Shown here piece by piece: positions 16,942 to 27,890 of a stretch of DNA of 64,000 bases. Numbering within the stretch: position 1 is the stretch's first letter; every line of letters starts with the position of its first letter. The translations under genes were made by a program, and so were the position numbers. A model generated the notes under the pieces. That model saw only the letters and a program-made list of their open reading frames with translations, was not told the DNA's origin and did not search any database. Source of the DNA: Pseudomonas anguilliseptica (GTDB taxonomy: Bacteria; Pseudomonadota; Gammaproteobacteria; Pseudomonadales; Pseudomonadaceae); assembly GCF_021375795.1 (NCBI RefSeq), contig NZ_JAEIOI010000001.1, positions 1,054,001-1,118,000 on the forward strand. Reading direction: 5' to 3'.

Positions 16942-18312
16942 ATGTCTTTTACCCGCAGACAAATGCTGGTCGGCCTGGCTGGCTTAGGTGTCGTTGGCCT
17001 TGGTGCTGGCGGTGTTCGCTACTGGCTGGGTCGCCCGGAAAATGTGGCGACTCACGACTACGAGCTGATCGCCGCACCGCTGGATATCGAGCTGGTGCCG
17101 GGGCATCGCACGCCGGCCTGGGCATACGGCGGTCAGGCTCCTGGTGTGGAGTTGCGCTGCCTGCAGGGCGAGCGTTTGCGTGTGCGCTTTATTAACAAGC
17201 TGGACGTGCCGACCACTATTCATTGGCATGGCATCCGTCTGCCGCTGGAGATGGACGGCGTGCCTTATGTGTCGCAGGCGCCGGTGCTGCCGGGCGAGTT
17301 CTTCGATTACAGCTTCATCACCCCCGACGCCGGCAGCTTCTGGTATCACCCGCATGTCGCCAGCGGCGAGCAGCTGGGGCGTGGCCTAGTCGGTGCGTTG
17401 ATTGTCGAGGAGCGTGAGCCAACAGGGTTTATCCACGATCACGTGCTGAATCTGAAAAGCTGGCATATCGACGGGCAGGGCGCTTTTACTGATTTCAGCG
17501 TGCCGCGCGAGGCGGCGCGCGGCGGTACGCCGGGGCGCCTGAGTACGGTCAATGGTGTGCACGCGCCGACCCTGGATTTACCTGCCGGGCAGGTGGTGCG
17601 TCTGCGCCTGATCAATCTGGATAACACTCTGACTTATCGCCTCAACCTGCCTGGTGCGGATGCGCGCATCTATGCGCTGGATGGCAATCCGGTCGAGCCG
17701 CGACCGCTGGGCAAGGAATACTGGCTGGGGCCGGGGATGCGTATCGAGTTGGGGTTGAAGGTGCCCGTCGCGGGTACAGAGCTGGCGCTGCGTAACGGGC
17801 CATTGCGCCTGGCGACCTTGCGGGCGCAGCCCAATGCCGAAGGGGTGGGTGAGTGGCCGCCTGCGCTGCCAGCCAACCCGGTGGCTGAGCCGGACCTGGC
17901 CAATGCGCAAATCATCAATTTCAACTTTGAGTGGGCGGGCGCGGTATCGACCGGGCTGGCGCAGGGCGCTGCGCACAGCTTCTGGCAGATCAATGGTCAG
18001 GCCTGGGATATCAATGACAAGACCTGCGCCGACCGGCCGATTGCCCGCCTGCAACTGGGTAAGAGTTATATCTTCGAGCTGCGTAACCTCAGTCAGTATC
18101 AGCACCCGATCCATCTGCACGGCATGACGTTTAAAGTGTTGGCATCGGATCGTAAATCGATCATCCCGTATTTCACCGACACTTACCTGCTGGGCAAGAA
18201 TGAGCGCGCACGCGTCGCGCTGGTCGCGGATAATCCCGGGGTGTGGATGTTCCATTGCCATGTGATTGACCATATGGAAACCGGTCTGATGGCATCAATC
18301 GAGGTCGTTTAA
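16942..18312 (+). CDS. Tat-exported multicopper oxidase
   Basis: 456 residues. A twin-arginine signal peptide (SFTRRQMLVGLAGLGVVGLGAGG) predicts folded export to the periplasm. All four copper-binding motifs are present: HWHG (H94, H96), HPH (H136, H138), HPIHLHG (388-394) and HCHVIDHMETGLM (438-450). The type 1 copper axial position after the conserved Gly is Leu449, not Met, which in this family goes with a higher redox potential. No Met-rich CueO-type insert is seen, so a laccase-like or metal oxidase role is as likely as copper tolerance. CGGGAG at 16931-16936 precedes the ATG. tadA follows after 2 nt. Confidence 0.9.
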   Translation: MSFTRRQMLVGLAGLGVVGLGAGGVRYWLGRPENVATHDYELIAAPLDIELVPGHRTPAWAYGGQAPGVELRCLQGERLRVRFINKLDVPTTIHWHGIRLPLEMDGVPYVSQAPVLPGEFFDYSFITPDAGSFWYHPHVASGEQLGRGLVGALIVEEREPTGFIHDHVLNLKSWHIDGQGAFTDFSVPREAARGGTPGRLSTVNGVHAPTLDLPAGQVVRLRLINLDNTLTYRLNLPGADARIYALDGNPVEPRPLGKEYWLGPGMRIELGLKVPVAGTELALRNGPLRLATLRAQPNAEGVGEWPPALPANPVAEPDLANAQIINFNFEWAGAVSTGLAQGAAHSFWQINGQAWDINDKTCADRPIARLQLGKSYIFELRNLSQYQHPIHLHGMTFKVLASDRKSIIPYFTDTYLLGKNERARVALVADNPGVWMFHCHVIDHMETGLMASIEVV

Positions 18313-18314
18313 GC

Positions 18315-18797
18315 GTGCGCCAACCCCTGATCATTGATCGCAGCCAGGATCAGCACTTTATGCGCGAGGCCCTGGCTCTGGCCGCCGAAGGCGCCGCTTT
18401 GGGTGAGGTGCCGGTCGGCGCCGTGCTGGTGCAGGCGGGTGAAATTATCGGGCGCGGTTTTAACTGCCCGATCTCCACCCATGATCCCAGCGCCCACGCC
18501 GAGATGGTGGCGATTCGCGCCGCCGCCCAAACCGTGAGCAACTACCGCCTGCCGGGCAGCACTCTGTATGTGACCCTGGAACCGTGCAGCATGTGCGCCG
18601 GGCTGATCGTGCATGCACGGGTACAGCGCGTGGTGTATGGCGCCACCGAACCCAAGGCCGGGGTGGCGATCAGCCGAGGACAGTTTTTCAGCCAGGAATT
18701 TCTCAATCACCGGGTGTTGATCGAGGGCGGGGTGCTGGCTGAGGAGTGCGGTGCGGCGCTGAGTGCGTTCTTCAAGGCGCGGCGCGAGCAGCGGTAG
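18315..18797 (+). CDS. tadA: tRNA-specific adenosine deaminase
   Basis: 160 residues. It deaminates A34 to inosine in the tRNA-Arg(ACG) anticodon. The zinc cytidine deaminase-like motifs are intact: H61-A-E63 (SAHAEMVAIR) and P90-C91-S-M-C94 (LEPCSMCAGL). I use the GTG at 18315 because the family has about 15 residues before the MREALALA helix; an ATG at 18360 is the alternative. The start is only 2 nt after the multicopper oxidase stop, so they share a transcript. Confidence 0.95.
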   Translation: MRQPLIIDRSQDQHFMREALALAAEGAALGEVPVGAVLVQAGEIIGRGFNCPISTHDPSAHAEMVAIRAAAQTVSNYRLPGSTLYVTLEPCSMCAGLIVHARVQRVVYGATEPKAGVAISRGQFFSQEFLNHRVLIEGGVLAEECGAALSAFFKARREQR

Positions 18798-18803
18798 CGG
18801 GGT

Positions 18804-20393
<1,590 letters not shown>

Positions 20394-20486
20394 TTAACAG
20401 AGCCTGGCCGCCACGGGTGCTGTCGGCGACGCTTTAGGCTAGAATGCACGGCCTCAAAGTACACCCCTTCCCAGAGGCTGTCCCCG

Positions 20487-23400
20487 ATGTTGATCCTGCG
20501 CGGCGCTCCCGCCCTTTCTGCTTTCCGTCACGGCAAACTGCTTGAACAACTGACCAGCAAGGTTCCTGCGGTCACCGGCCTGTATGCCGAGTTCGCGCAT
20601 TTCGCCGAAGTGTCTGGCGTGCTTAACGCCGACGAAGAGCAGGTATTGGCCCGTTTGCTGAAGTACGGCCCGAGTGTGCCGGTGCAGGAGCCCAATGGCC
20701 GCCTGTTCCTGACCATTCCGCGTTTCGGCACCATCTCGCCCTGGTCGAGCAAGGCTAGCGACATCGCCCGCAACTGCGGCCTGGCGAAGATTCAGCGCAT
20801 CGAGCGCGGTTTGGCCTACTACGTCAGCGGCGAGTTGAATGCGGACGAAGCGCAGCAGGTGGCGGATCTGCTGCATGACCGCATGACCCAACTGGTGCTG
20901 GATAACCTCGAAGGCGCGGCTGCGCTGTTCAGCCACGCCCAGCCCAAACCGTTGACGGCGATCGACATTCTTGGCGGCGGCCGTGCAGCACTGGAGCAGG
21001 CCAACGTCGAGCTGGGCCTGGCCCTGGCCGAAGATGAAATCGACTATCTGCTGAATGCCTTCCAAGGGCTCGGGCGCAACCCCCACGACATCGAACTGAT
21101 GATGTTCGCCCAGGCCAACTCCGAGCATTGCCGCCACAAGATCTTCAATGCCAGCTGGGATATCGACGGCGAAAGCCAGGACAAGTCGCTGTTCGGTATG
21201 ATCAAGAACACCTACCAGATGCACAGCGAGAACGTGCTGTCCGCTTACAAAGACAACGCCTCGGTGATCGTCGGGCACACCGCTGGCCGTTTCTTCCCGA
21301 ATCCGCAAACCCGCCAGTACGGCGCGGTGCAGGAACCGGTGCATATTCTGATGAAGGTGGAAACCCACAACCACCCGACCGCCATTTCCCCGTTCTCCGG
21401 TGCGTCCACCGGTTCCGGCGGCGAGATCCGCGACGAAGGCGCCACCGGCCGTGGCGCCAAGCCGAAGGCCGGGTTGACCGGCTTTACCGTCTCCAACCTG
21501 AACATCCCGGGTTTCGAACAGCCGTGGGAAGTGCCGTACGGCAAGCCCGAGCGCATCGTGACCCCGCTGGACATCATGATCGAAGGCCCGCTGGGCGGCG
21601 CGGCGTTCAACAACGAATTCGGCCGTCCGGCGCTGACCGGCTACTTCCGTACCTTCGAGCAAGCGATCAGCACGCCCCATGGCGACGAAGTGCGCGGCTA
21701 CCACAAGCCGATCATGCTCGCCGGCGGCATGGGCAACATTCGTGCAGATCACGTGCAGAAAGGTGAGATCACCGTGGGCGCCAAGCTCATCGTGCTCGGC
21801 GGCCCGGCCATGCTGATCGGCCTGGGTGGCGGCGCGGCGTCGTCGGTTGCCACTGGTGCCAGCTCGGCTGACCTGGATTTCGCCTCGGTACAGCGCGAAA
21901 ACCCGGAAATGGAACGCCGTTGCCAGGAGGTCATCGACCGTTGCTGGCAGCTCGGCGACGCCAACCCGATTGCCTTTATCCATGACGTTGGCGCCGGTGG
22001 TATTTCCAACGCCTTCCCGGAGCTGGTCAATGACGGCGGCCGTGGCGGCCGTTTCGAACTGCGCAACGTGCCGAATGACGAGCCGGGCATGGCCCCGCAC
22101 GAAATCTGGAGCAACGAGTCCCAGGAGCGTTACGTACTGGCCGTCAGCGCTGTCGATTTCGAACGGTTCAAAGCCATTTGCGAGCGCGAGCGTTGCCCGT
22201 TTGCGGTCGTCGGCGAAGCCACCGAAGAAGCTCACCTGACCGTAACTGACAGCCACTTCGCCAACACCCCGGTGGACATGCCATTGGAAGTGCTGCTCGG
22301 CAAACCGCCGCGCATGCACCGTTCGGTGACCCGCGAAGCCGAGCTGGGCGACGATTTTGCTGCCGCTAGTGTGGATATCGACGACGCGGTAACTCGCGTA
22401 CTTCATCACCCGGCCGTGGCCAGCAAGAGCTTCCTGATCACCATTGGTGACCGCACCATTACCGGTCTGGTTGCTCGCGACCAGATGGTTGGTCCGTGGC
22501 AGGTGCCGGTGGCCGATTGCGCCGTGACCGCCACCAGCTTCGATGTGTACACCGGTGAGTCGATGGCCATGGGCGAGCGCACACCGCTGGCGCTGCTGGA
22601 CGCCGCCGCCTCCGGGCGTATGGCGATTGGCGAGACGCTGACCAACCTGGCGGCCTCGCGCATCGAAAAACTCTCCGACATCAAACTGTCCGCCAACTGG
22701 ATGGCCGCTGCCGGCCACCCGGGCGAAGACGCGCGCCTGTACGACACCGTGAAAGCGGTCGGCATGCAGTTGTGCCCCGAGCTGGGCATCACCATTCCGG
22801 TGGGCAAAGACTCGATGTCGATGAAAACCCAGTGGCGCGATGAAGGCGCGGATAAGAGCGTAACCTCGCCGTTGTCGTTGGTGGTGACCGGCTTTGCCCC
22901 GGTCAGCGATATTCGCAAGACCCTGACTCCGCAACTGCGCATGGACAAGGGCGAAACCGACCTGATCCTGATCGACCTGGGCCGTGGGCAGAACCGCATG
23001 GGCGCCTCGATCCTCACCCAGGTGTACGGCAAGCTCGGCACCCAGGCACCCGATGTGGATGACGCCGAAGACCTCAAGGCCTTCTTCGCGGTGATCCAGG
23101 GCCTGAATGCTGACGGCCATATTCTCGCTTACCACGACCGTTCCGACGGCGGCCTGCTGGTGACCGCGCTGGAAATGGCCTTTGCCGGCCATTGCGGCTT
23201 GAACCTGTTCCTCGATGCCTTGGCCGACGACCGCGCTGAGCTGGCGGCCGTGCTGTTCAACGAAGAGCTGGGCGCGGTGATCCAGGTGCATCAGGACGCT
23301 ACCCCGGAAGTGCTGGCGCAGTTCAGCGCCGCCGGTCTGGGCGACTGTGTGGCGGTGATCGGTCAGCCGGTCAACAGCGATGACGTGGCGATCAGCTTCA

Positions 23401-24383
23401 ACGGTCAGCCGGTATTCGGCGGCCAGCGCCGCTTGCTGCAGCGTCAGTGGGCGCAAACCAGCTACCAGATTCAGCGTCTGCGCGACAACGTGCAGTGCGC
23501 CGAGCAGGAGTTCGACGCCATCCTCGATGAGGAAAACCCGGGGTTGTCGGCCAAGCTCAGCTTTGACGTCAATCAGGACATCAGCGCGCCGTATATCCGC
23601 AAGGGTGTGCGCCCGCAGATCGCTGTTCTGCGTGAGCAGGGTGTCAACGGTCAGGTGGAAATGGCTGCGGCCTTCGATCGCGCGGGTTTCAGTGCGATCG
23701 ACGTGCATATGAGCGATATCCTCAGCGGTCGCGTCAGTCTTGAAGAGTTCAAGGGCCTGGTCGCCTGCGGCGGTTTCTCCTACGGCGACGTACTGGGTGC
23801 CGGCGAAGGCTGGGCCAAGTCGATCCTGTTCAACAGCCGCGCCCGCGATGGCTTCCAGGCGTTCTTCGAGCGCAAGGACAGCTTTGCCCTTGGCGTGTGC
23901 AACGGCTGCCAGATGATGAGCAACCTGCACGAGCTGATCCCCGGTACCGAGTTCTGGCCGCATTTCGTGCGCAACCGCTCCGAGCAGTTCGAAGCGCGTG
24001 TGGCCATGGTGCAAGTGCAGGAGTCGGCATCGATCTTCCTGCAAGGCATGGCTGGTTCGCGTATGCCAATCGCCATCGCCCACGGCGAAGGTCATGCCGA
24101 GTTCGAGAACGAGGAAGCCTTGCTTGAGGCGGATCTGTCCGGCTGCGTGGCCATGCGCTTTATCGACAACCACGGCAAAGTCACCGAAACCTACCCGGCC
24201 AATCCGAACGGTTCGCCGCGCGGGATTACCGGTCTGACCAGCCGTGACGGCCGCGTGACCATCATGATGCCGCACCCGGAGCGGGTATTCCGCGCCGTGC
24301 AGAACTCCTGGAAGCCGGATGACTGGCAGGAAGATGCAGGCTGGATGCGCATGTTCCGCAACGCCCGCGTGTGGGTGGATTAA
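20487..24383 (+). CDS. purL: Phosphoribosylformylglycinamidine synthase (large type)
   Basis: 1298 residues, the usual length of the single-chain gammaproteobacterial enzyme. It converts FGAR to FGAM with glutamine and ATP in purine synthesis. The N-terminal domain and two AIRS-like synthase halves carry [29 protein letters not shown] and VGKDSMSM motifs. The C-terminal glutaminase has the nucleophile Cys in [10 protein letters not shown] and the His-Glu pair in MPHPERVF. The ATG at 20487 ([13 protein letters not shown]) is the family start; the in-frame extension to 20388 is not conserved. The -10-like TAGAAT at 20440-20445 lacks a clear -35. Confidence 0.98.
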   Translation: MLILRGAPALSAFRHGKLLEQLTSKVPAVTGLYAEFAHFAEVSGVLNADEEQVLARLLKYGPSVPVQEPNGRLFLTIPRFGTISPWSSKASDIARNCGLAKIQRIERGLAYYVSGELNADEAQQVADLLHDRMTQLVLDNLEGAAALFSHAQPKPLTAIDILGGGRAALEQANVELGLALAEDEIDYLLNAFQGLGRNPHDIELMMFAQANSEHCRHKIFNASWDIDGESQDKSLFGMIKNTYQMHSENVLSAYKDNASVIVGHTAGRFFPNPQTRQYGAVQEPVHILMKVETHNHPTAISPFSGASTGSGGEIRDEGATGRGAKPKAGLTGFTVSNLNIPGFEQPWEVPYGKPERIVTPLDIMIEGPLGGAAFNNEFGRPALTGYFRTFEQAISTPHGDEVRGYHKPIMLAGGMGNIRADHVQKGEITVGAKLIVLGGPAMLIGLGGGAASSVATGASSADLDFASVQRENPEMERRCQEVIDRCWQLGDANPIAFIHDVGAGGISNAFPELVNDGGRGGRFELRNVPNDEPGMAPHEIWSNESQERYVLAVSAVDFERFKAICERERCPFAVVGEATEEAHLTVTDSHFANTPVDMPLEVLLGKPPRMHRSVTREAELGDDFAAASVDIDDAVTRVLHHPAVASKSFLITIGDRTITGLVARDQMVGPWQVPVADCAVTATSFDVYTGESMAMGERTPLALLDAAASGRMAIGETLTNLAASRIEKLSDIKLSANWMAAAGHPGEDARLYDTVKAVGMQLCPELGITIPVGKDSMSMKTQWRDEGADKSVTSPLSLVVTGFAPVSDIRKTLTPQLRMDKGETDLILIDLGRGQNRMGASILTQVYGKLGTQAPDVDDAEDLKAFFAVIQGLNADGHILAYHDRSDGGLLVTALEMAFAGHCGLNLFLDALADDRAELAAVLFNEELGAVIQVHQDATPEVLAQFSAAGLGDCVAVIGQPVNSDDVAISFNGQPVFGGQRRLLQRQWAQTSYQIQRLRDNVQCAEQEFDAILDEENPGLSAKLSFDVNQDISAPYIRKGVRPQIAVLREQGVNGQVEMAAAFDRAGFSAIDVHMSDILSGRVSLEEFKGLVACGGFSYGDVLGAGEGWAKSILFNSRARDGFQAFFERKDSFALGVCNGCQMMSNLHELIPGTEFWPHFVRNRSEQFEARVAMVQVQESASIFLQGMAGSRMPIAIAHGEGHAEFENEEALLEADLSGCVAMRFIDNHGKVTETYPANPNGSPRGITGLTSRDGRVTIMMPHPERVFRAVQNSWKPDDWQEDAGWMRMFRNARVWVD

Positions 24384-24387
24384 CAGC

Positions 24388-24436
24388 GGCCGCAATGCGG
24401 CCCTCTGCTGACCCTCTCCCGCTTGTGGGAGAGGGT
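24388..24436 (+). repeat. Two intergenic hairpins after purL (common CCCTCTCCC-type repeat)
   Basis: Stem GGCCGC (24388-24393) with GCGGCC (24397-24402), then ACCCTCTCCC (24411-24420) with GGGAGAGGGT (24427-24436). There is no T-run, so they are not clear terminators. The second resembles the ACCCTCTCCC palindromes scattered between genes in many proteobacteria. Confidence 0.5.
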
Positions 24437-24459
24437 GCCCGAAGGGCGGGAGAGGACGT

Positions 24460-24726
24460 GTGAAGCCGCAATACTCTGTTCTGCCTGAGGTGCGCCAGGT
24501 CAAACCTGGTGATACCTTGCTGCTGTGCCGCTGCGGGCGTTCGCCCCAGCTTCCCGATTGTATTTCCGCCTGCCCTGATGCGCTTGAGCTGCAGCCTGAG
24601 CGTGAACAGTTTCTGCTGTTGTGCCGCTGTGGCCAATCACAGCGCCTACCCTATTGTGATGGCCGGCATAACCAGCCAGTGCAGGGCTTGAGGGCCCGCT
24701 GGCGGCGCTTCTGGCGTGGTCTGTAG
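24460..24726 (+). CDS. Small tandem CDGSH-type iron-sulfur protein
   Basis: 88 residues, no signal. Two CDGSH-like sites lie exactly 32 residues apart. The second is canonical: C55, C57, S60, P64, C66 and H70 (CRCGQSQRLPYCDGRH). The first has C23, C25, S28, P32 and C34 but C38 where the His ligand should be (CRCGRSPQLPDCISAC), so it would hold its cluster with four Cys or not at all. CDGSH proteins carry labile 2Fe-2S clusters in redox or cluster transfer. The GTG at 24460 follows GGGAGAGGA by 3-4 nt. A basic tail (RARWRRFWRGL) may contact membrane or nucleic acid. Confidence 0.75.
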   Translation: MKPQYSVLPEVRQVKPGDTLLLCRCGRSPQLPDCISACPDALELQPEREQFLLLCRCGQSQRLPYCDGRHNQPVQGLRARWRRFWRGL

Positions 24727-24873
24727 CGTGTGTCAGGATTGAACGCTCAGCCAAGGAACAGGTCATAGGAAGCAAGTGTGATGCGCCTCGCGAACCGCCA
24801 ATAGGGCAAAGTGCCATTGTTGTGTGGCATCATTAGCGCGCTGTTTTAATCAGTCTTGCCGGTGGGGACTTCG

Positions 24874-25191
24874 ATGTACAAACTGTGTTTTTATGTGCCT
24901 GAAACCCATCTGGAAACGGTGAAATCCGCCGTGTTCAGCGCGGGTGGTGGCCGTATCGGTCAGTATGATCAGTGCTGTTGGCAGGTGCTTGGGCAGGGGC
25001 AGTTTCGTGCCCTGGAAGGCAGTCAGCCGTTTATCGGGCAGCCAGGGCAGGTGACGCAGGTGGCGGAGTGGAAAGTTGAGTTGGTGGTGGCCGACGAGCT
25101 GATCCACGATGCGGTCAAGGCCATGAAAAAGCAGCATCCCTATGAGACGCCCGCCTTCGAGGTATGGCGTCTTTCAGACATCCAGTTCTAA
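24874..25191 (+). CDS. YqfO/NIF3 insert-domain-like protein (CutA-like fold)
   Basis: 105 residues. The whole length matches the middle domain found in YqfO/NIF3 proteins: MYKLCFYVPETHLETVKSAV, the GGGRIGQYDQCCW segment, GSQPFIGQPG, and HPYETPAFEVW near the end. Stand-alone versions are common in Pseudomonas; the biochemical role is unknown and metal or nucleotide sensing is only suggested by the fold. I start at the ATG at 24874 after GGTGGGGA rather than the in-frame upstream start. A bidirectional terminator separates it from the convergent YkuD gene. Confidence 0.85.
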   Translation: MYKLCFYVPETHLETVKSAVFSAGGGRIGQYDQCCWQVLGQGQFRALEGSQPFIGQPGQVTQVAEWKVELVVADELIHDAVKAMKKQHPYETPAFEVWRLSDIQF

Positions 25192-25240
25192 GTGCTGAGC
25201 GGCTGCGGCAGGCCCGCAGGACTCTGCGTCCGAACATGAA

Positions 25241-25266
25241 AAAGGCACCTTCAAGGTGCCTTTTTT
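25241..25266 (+). terminator. Bidirectional intrinsic terminator
   Basis: GGCACC (25244-25249), loop TTCAA, GGTGCC (25255-25260), then six T; preceded by A-rich sequence, so it works in both directions for the convergent genes on either side. Confidence 0.9.
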
Positions 25267-25277
25267 GTGCCTGCCGC

Positions 25278-25781
25278 TCAGGGTCGGATTTCGATCAGTG
25301 TGCCATCTTTGACCAGTGACCAGACCTCACGCATGTCGATGTTCTTCATGGCGATACAGCCTTCGGTCCAGTCCAGGGTGTGGAAGAACCATTCGGGGTA
25401 TTCCTCGTCCAACGGCGTGCCGTGGATCATGATCATGCCGCCGGCCGGTACGCCCTTGGCACGGGCTTGCGCCTGGTCGCGGGCGTTGGGGTAGGAGATG
25501 TGCATGGACAGGTTGTACTTGTCGCTGGTCTTGCGCCAGTCGATCCAGTAGAAGCCTTCCGGGGTGCGCAGATCGCCTTCGCGCTGCTTGGCACCCTCCG
25601 GCTGTTTGCCCAATGAAATACGGTAGGACTTGAGCGTGTCGCCGCGGCTGATCAAGTGCAGCTTGCGCTCGGATTTGACCACCAGCACCTTGTCGATGGT
25701 TTTGCCGTTGAGGCTTGGGGTGGTGTTGGCGTGGCCAGTCAGAGCAACGGTCAGGCAGAGTAGGGCGAACAACCAGCGCAT
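25278..25781 (-). CDS. Periplasmic L,D-transpeptidase (YkuD) family protein
   Basis: 167 residues with a signal peptide (MRWLFALLCLTVALTGHA). The YkuD domain has H120-G (MIMIHGTPLDEEYPEW) and the catalytic C142 in LDWTEGCIAMKN. The usual SxGC(I/V)R is WTEGCIAMKN here, as in the branch that includes YafK-like enzymes. It may form or cut peptidoglycan cross-links or release the Braun-type lipoprotein. I choose the ATG at 25781, preceded by GGGAAT; the ATG at 25793 has no ribosome binding site and falls 3 nt from the upstream gene's stop. Probably in one operon with the Nudix gene. Confidence 0.85.
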   Translation of the reverse strand: MRWLFALLCLTVALTGHANTTPSLNGKTIDKVLVVKSERKLHLISRGDTLKSYRISLGKQPEGAKQREGDLRTPEGFYWIDWRKTSDKYNLSMHISYPNARDQAQARAKGVPAGGMIMIHGTPLDEEYPEWFFHTLDWTEGCIAMKNIDMREVWSLVKDGTLIEIRP

Positions 25782-25796
25782 CGTAATTCCCATGGA

Positions 25797-26354
25797 TCAA
25801 AAGGCTTTCTTGTAATGTGCGCGCAAGGCTTCAAGCGGCTCGTTGCGGACCGGGTAGTGCTGCTGCAGGCGATCCGCGAAGTAGCATTCTAAGGTACGCC
25901 CGATGGTCGGGAAAGCCAGCTCTGACCAGGGGATGTCCTGTTCGTCAAACAGCTGCACCTCAAGGCTCTCCTCGCCCGGGGCAAAGTCCAGGTCGACCAG
26001 TTCGGCGCGAAACAGCATGTACACCTGATTGATGTGCGGTAGGTCGAACAGGGTATAGAGGCTCAGGCTGCGTACGCGGGCGCAGGCTTCTTCATGGGTT
26101 TCACGGGCGGCGGCCTGTTCCAGGGTTTCACCATTTTCCATAAACCCGGCCGGCAGGGTCCAGTAGCCACGCCGTGGTTCGATGGCGCGGCGGCACAGCA
26201 ATACCTGTTCGCCCCATACAGGCAGGCAGCCGGCAATAATGCGCGGGTTCTGGTAATGCACGGTCTGGCACTGTGCGCAGACATGACGTAGGCGAGTGTC
26301 GCCCTGCGGGATGATATGGCTGATCGGGCCGCCACAATTGCTACAGAACTTCAT
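25797..26354 (-). CDS. Nudix hydrolase with N-terminal zinc ribbon
   Basis: 185 residues. An N-terminal zinc ribbon (FCSNCGG and VCAQCQ) precedes a Nudix domain. The Nudix box reads GFMENGETLEQAAARETHEEAC: G, E, RE and EE positions are right, but the conserved Gly near the end of the box is Cys. This zinc-ribbon Nudix group is related to NudC (NADH pyrophosphatase) but shorter. The ATG at 26354 (MKFCSNCGG) is preceded by GAGG; the frame extends upstream but without family similarity. Substrate unknown. The YkuD gene starts 15 nt after its stop. Confidence 0.88.
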   Translation of the reverse strand: MKFCSNCGGPISHIIPQGDTRLRHVCAQCQTVHYQNPRIIAGCLPVWGEQVLLCRRAIEPRRGYWTLPAGFMENGETLEQAAARETHEEACARVRSLSLYTLFDLPHINQVYMLFRAELVDLDFAPGEESLEVQLFDEQDIPWSELAFPTIGRTLECYFADRLQQHYPVRNEPLEALRAHYKKAF

Positions 26355-26526
26355 GCCAGGTCCTCGCTGCGTGTCGGCTATCTTGGCGTGCATGCCGGGT
26401 GCTCGGCAAGCGACCTGAACACTTGGTTATCGAGCGCCTGAATGATGCTTGGCGGCGGTGCGGGGCTTGGGCCGTGCGCTGCTTTCATGCCATGATCGAC
26501 GGCAGAATAAAAGACCGAGAATCCCC

Positions 26527-27132
26527 ATGCTGGACGAGTTGCTCCATCGCATGCGCGGCTATAGCCCGCTCAGTTTGCAGATCGATAAACACTACCCTGA
26601 AGCTGCAGTGCTGGTGCCCATCACCCGCAGCGACGAGCCGGAAGTGGTGCTGACGCTGCGCGCCAGTGGTTTGTCCACGCACAGTGGCGAAGTGGCCTTT
26701 CCCGGTGGCCGGCGCGACCCTGAGGATGCTGATCTGGTACAGACCGCCCTGCGTGAGGCTGAGGAGGAGATCGGCCTGCCGCCGGGCCTGGTTGAGGTGG
26801 TGGGGCCGCTCAGTACGCTGGTATCGCGGCACGGTATCAAGGTCACACCCTACGTAGGTCTGGTGCCGGATTTTGTCGAATACCGGCCCAATGACGGTGA
26901 GATTGCTGCGGTGTTTGCCGTGCCGCTGGCATTCTTTCGCGACGACCCGCGGGAAACCACCCACCGTATCGATTATCTCGGGCGCAGCTGGTATGTGCCG
27001 AGTTACCGCTATGGCGAATATAAAATCTGGGGGCTGACGGCGATCATGCTGGTCGAGTTGGTCAACCTGGTGTTCGATGATGTGCATATCGATATGCATC
27101 AGCCCCCCGAGCACTTTATCAAGCTCACCTGA
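26527..27132 (+). CDS. Nudix hydrolase, CoA pyrophosphatase (NudL-like)
   Basis: 201 residues. The UPF0035 signature (LTLRASGLSTHSGEVAFPGG) and Nudix box (GGRRDPEDADLVQTALREAEEEIGL) together mark the CoA pyrophosphatase family, which splits CoA to 3',5'-ADP and phosphopantetheine. The start is the ATG at 26527 (MLDELLHRMRGYSPL). It opens a same-strand series with the gamma-carbonic anhydrase, DUF1289, purT and SGNH genes, with short gaps or overlaps, so probably one operon. Confidence 0.9.
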   Translation: MLDELLHRMRGYSPLSLQIDKHYPEAAVLVPITRSDEPEVVLTLRASGLSTHSGEVAFPGGRRDPEDADLVQTALREAEEEIGLPPGLVEVVGPLSTLVSRHGIKVTPYVGLVPDFVEYRPNDGEIAAVFAVPLAFFRDDPRETTHRIDYLGRSWYVPSYRYGEYKIWGLTAIMLVELVNLVFDDVHIDMHQPPEHFIKLT

Positions 27133-27150
27133 GCTTATGAGGAAGCAACC

Positions 27151-27678
27151 ATGAAATATCGACTGGGTTCGTCCAGCGTCGACGCCCATCCAGAGAGCTG
27201 GGTTGCACCTAATGCCACCCTGGTGGGCAAGGTTAAATTGGAATCGGGGGCCAGCGTATGGTTTAACGCCGTGCTGCGCGGCGACAACGAGCTGATTCAT
27301 ATCGGCGAGAACAGCAACGTGCAGGACGGCACGGTGATGCACACTGATATGGGTTTTCCGCTGACTATCGGCAAGGGCGTGACCATTGGCCATAACGCCA
27401 TGCTGCACGGCTGCACCGTGGGCGATTACAGCCTGATCGGCATCAATGCGGTGATCCTCAATGGCGCGAAAATCGGCAAGAACTGCATCATTGGCGCCAA
27501 CAGCCTGATTGGCGAAGGCAAGGAAATTCCTGATGGTTCGCTGGTGATGGGCTCGCCCGGCAAGGTGGTGCGTGAACTGACCGAGCCGCAGAAAAAGATG
27601 CTCGAAGCCAGCGCCGCACACTACGTGCGCAACGCTCAACGCTATGCCCGTGATCTGGCGGTGCAGGACGACTCATGA
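27151..27678 (+). CDS. Gamma-carbonic anhydrase family protein (YrdA-like)
   Basis: 175 residues of left-handed beta-helix hexapeptide repeats ([28 protein letters not shown], then [31 protein letters not shown]). Metal-binding His residues of the family are visible at HTDM, IGHN and MLHG. E. coli YrdA-type homologues bind zinc but often show little carbonic anhydrase activity, so catalysis is uncertain. AGGAAG precedes the ATG. Its stop overlaps the next start (ATGA, 27675-27678), so it is translationally coupled to the DUF1289 gene. Confidence 0.92.
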   Translation: MKYRLGSSSVDAHPESWVAPNATLVGKVKLESGASVWFNAVLRGDNELIHIGENSNVQDGTVMHTDMGFPLTIGKGVTIGHNAMLHGCTVGDYSLIGINAVILNGAKIGKNCIIGANSLIGEGKEIPDGSLVMGSPGKVVRELTEPQKKMLEASAAHYVRNAQRYARDLAVQDDS

Positions 27679-27863
27679 GCAACGAACGCCCCGTCGCCTC
27701 GCCCTGCGTGCATGTCTGCGCGCTTGACGATGAAGATATCTGCATTGGTTGCCAGCGTTCGGTGGCCGAAATCACCCGCTGGAGCCTGATGGACAACAGC
27801 GAGCGCCGCGAGGTGCTGATGCGCTGTCATGAGCGGGCCAAAGCCAAAGGCATTCTGCTGTAA
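27675..27863 (+). CDS. DUF1289 small Cys-rich protein
   Basis: 62 residues with the family pattern [28 protein letters not shown]: four Cys (CxxxC, then CxxC) that probably bind metal or an Fe-S cluster, followed by the EI-x-W helix. Function unknown in the family. It overlaps the carbonic anhydrase-like gene by 4 bp and precedes purT by 27 nt. Confidence 0.88.
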   Translation: MSNERPVASPCVHVCALDDEDICIGCQRSVAEITRWSLMDNSERREVLMRCHERAKAKGILL

Positions 27864-27890
27864 CTTTCTTGATCAGTTTGAGGACTCCCC

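Noticed and set aside
20440..20445. purL promoter from the TAGAAT box
   Set aside because: No acceptable -35 at 16-18 bp and no PurR-like operator; mentioned only under purL.
24411..24436. Terminator of purL
   Set aside because: The 10-bp stem is strong but is followed by GCCCGAAGG, not a T-run; kept as a repeat only.
20454..24503. A 1349-codon open frame on the minus strand opposite purL, and similar long antisense frames opposite leuA, guaB, guaA, thrC and ffh
   Set aside because: They mirror highly conserved genes in GC-rich DNA, encode His/Gln/Ala-rich nonsense without domains, and have no ribosome binding sites.
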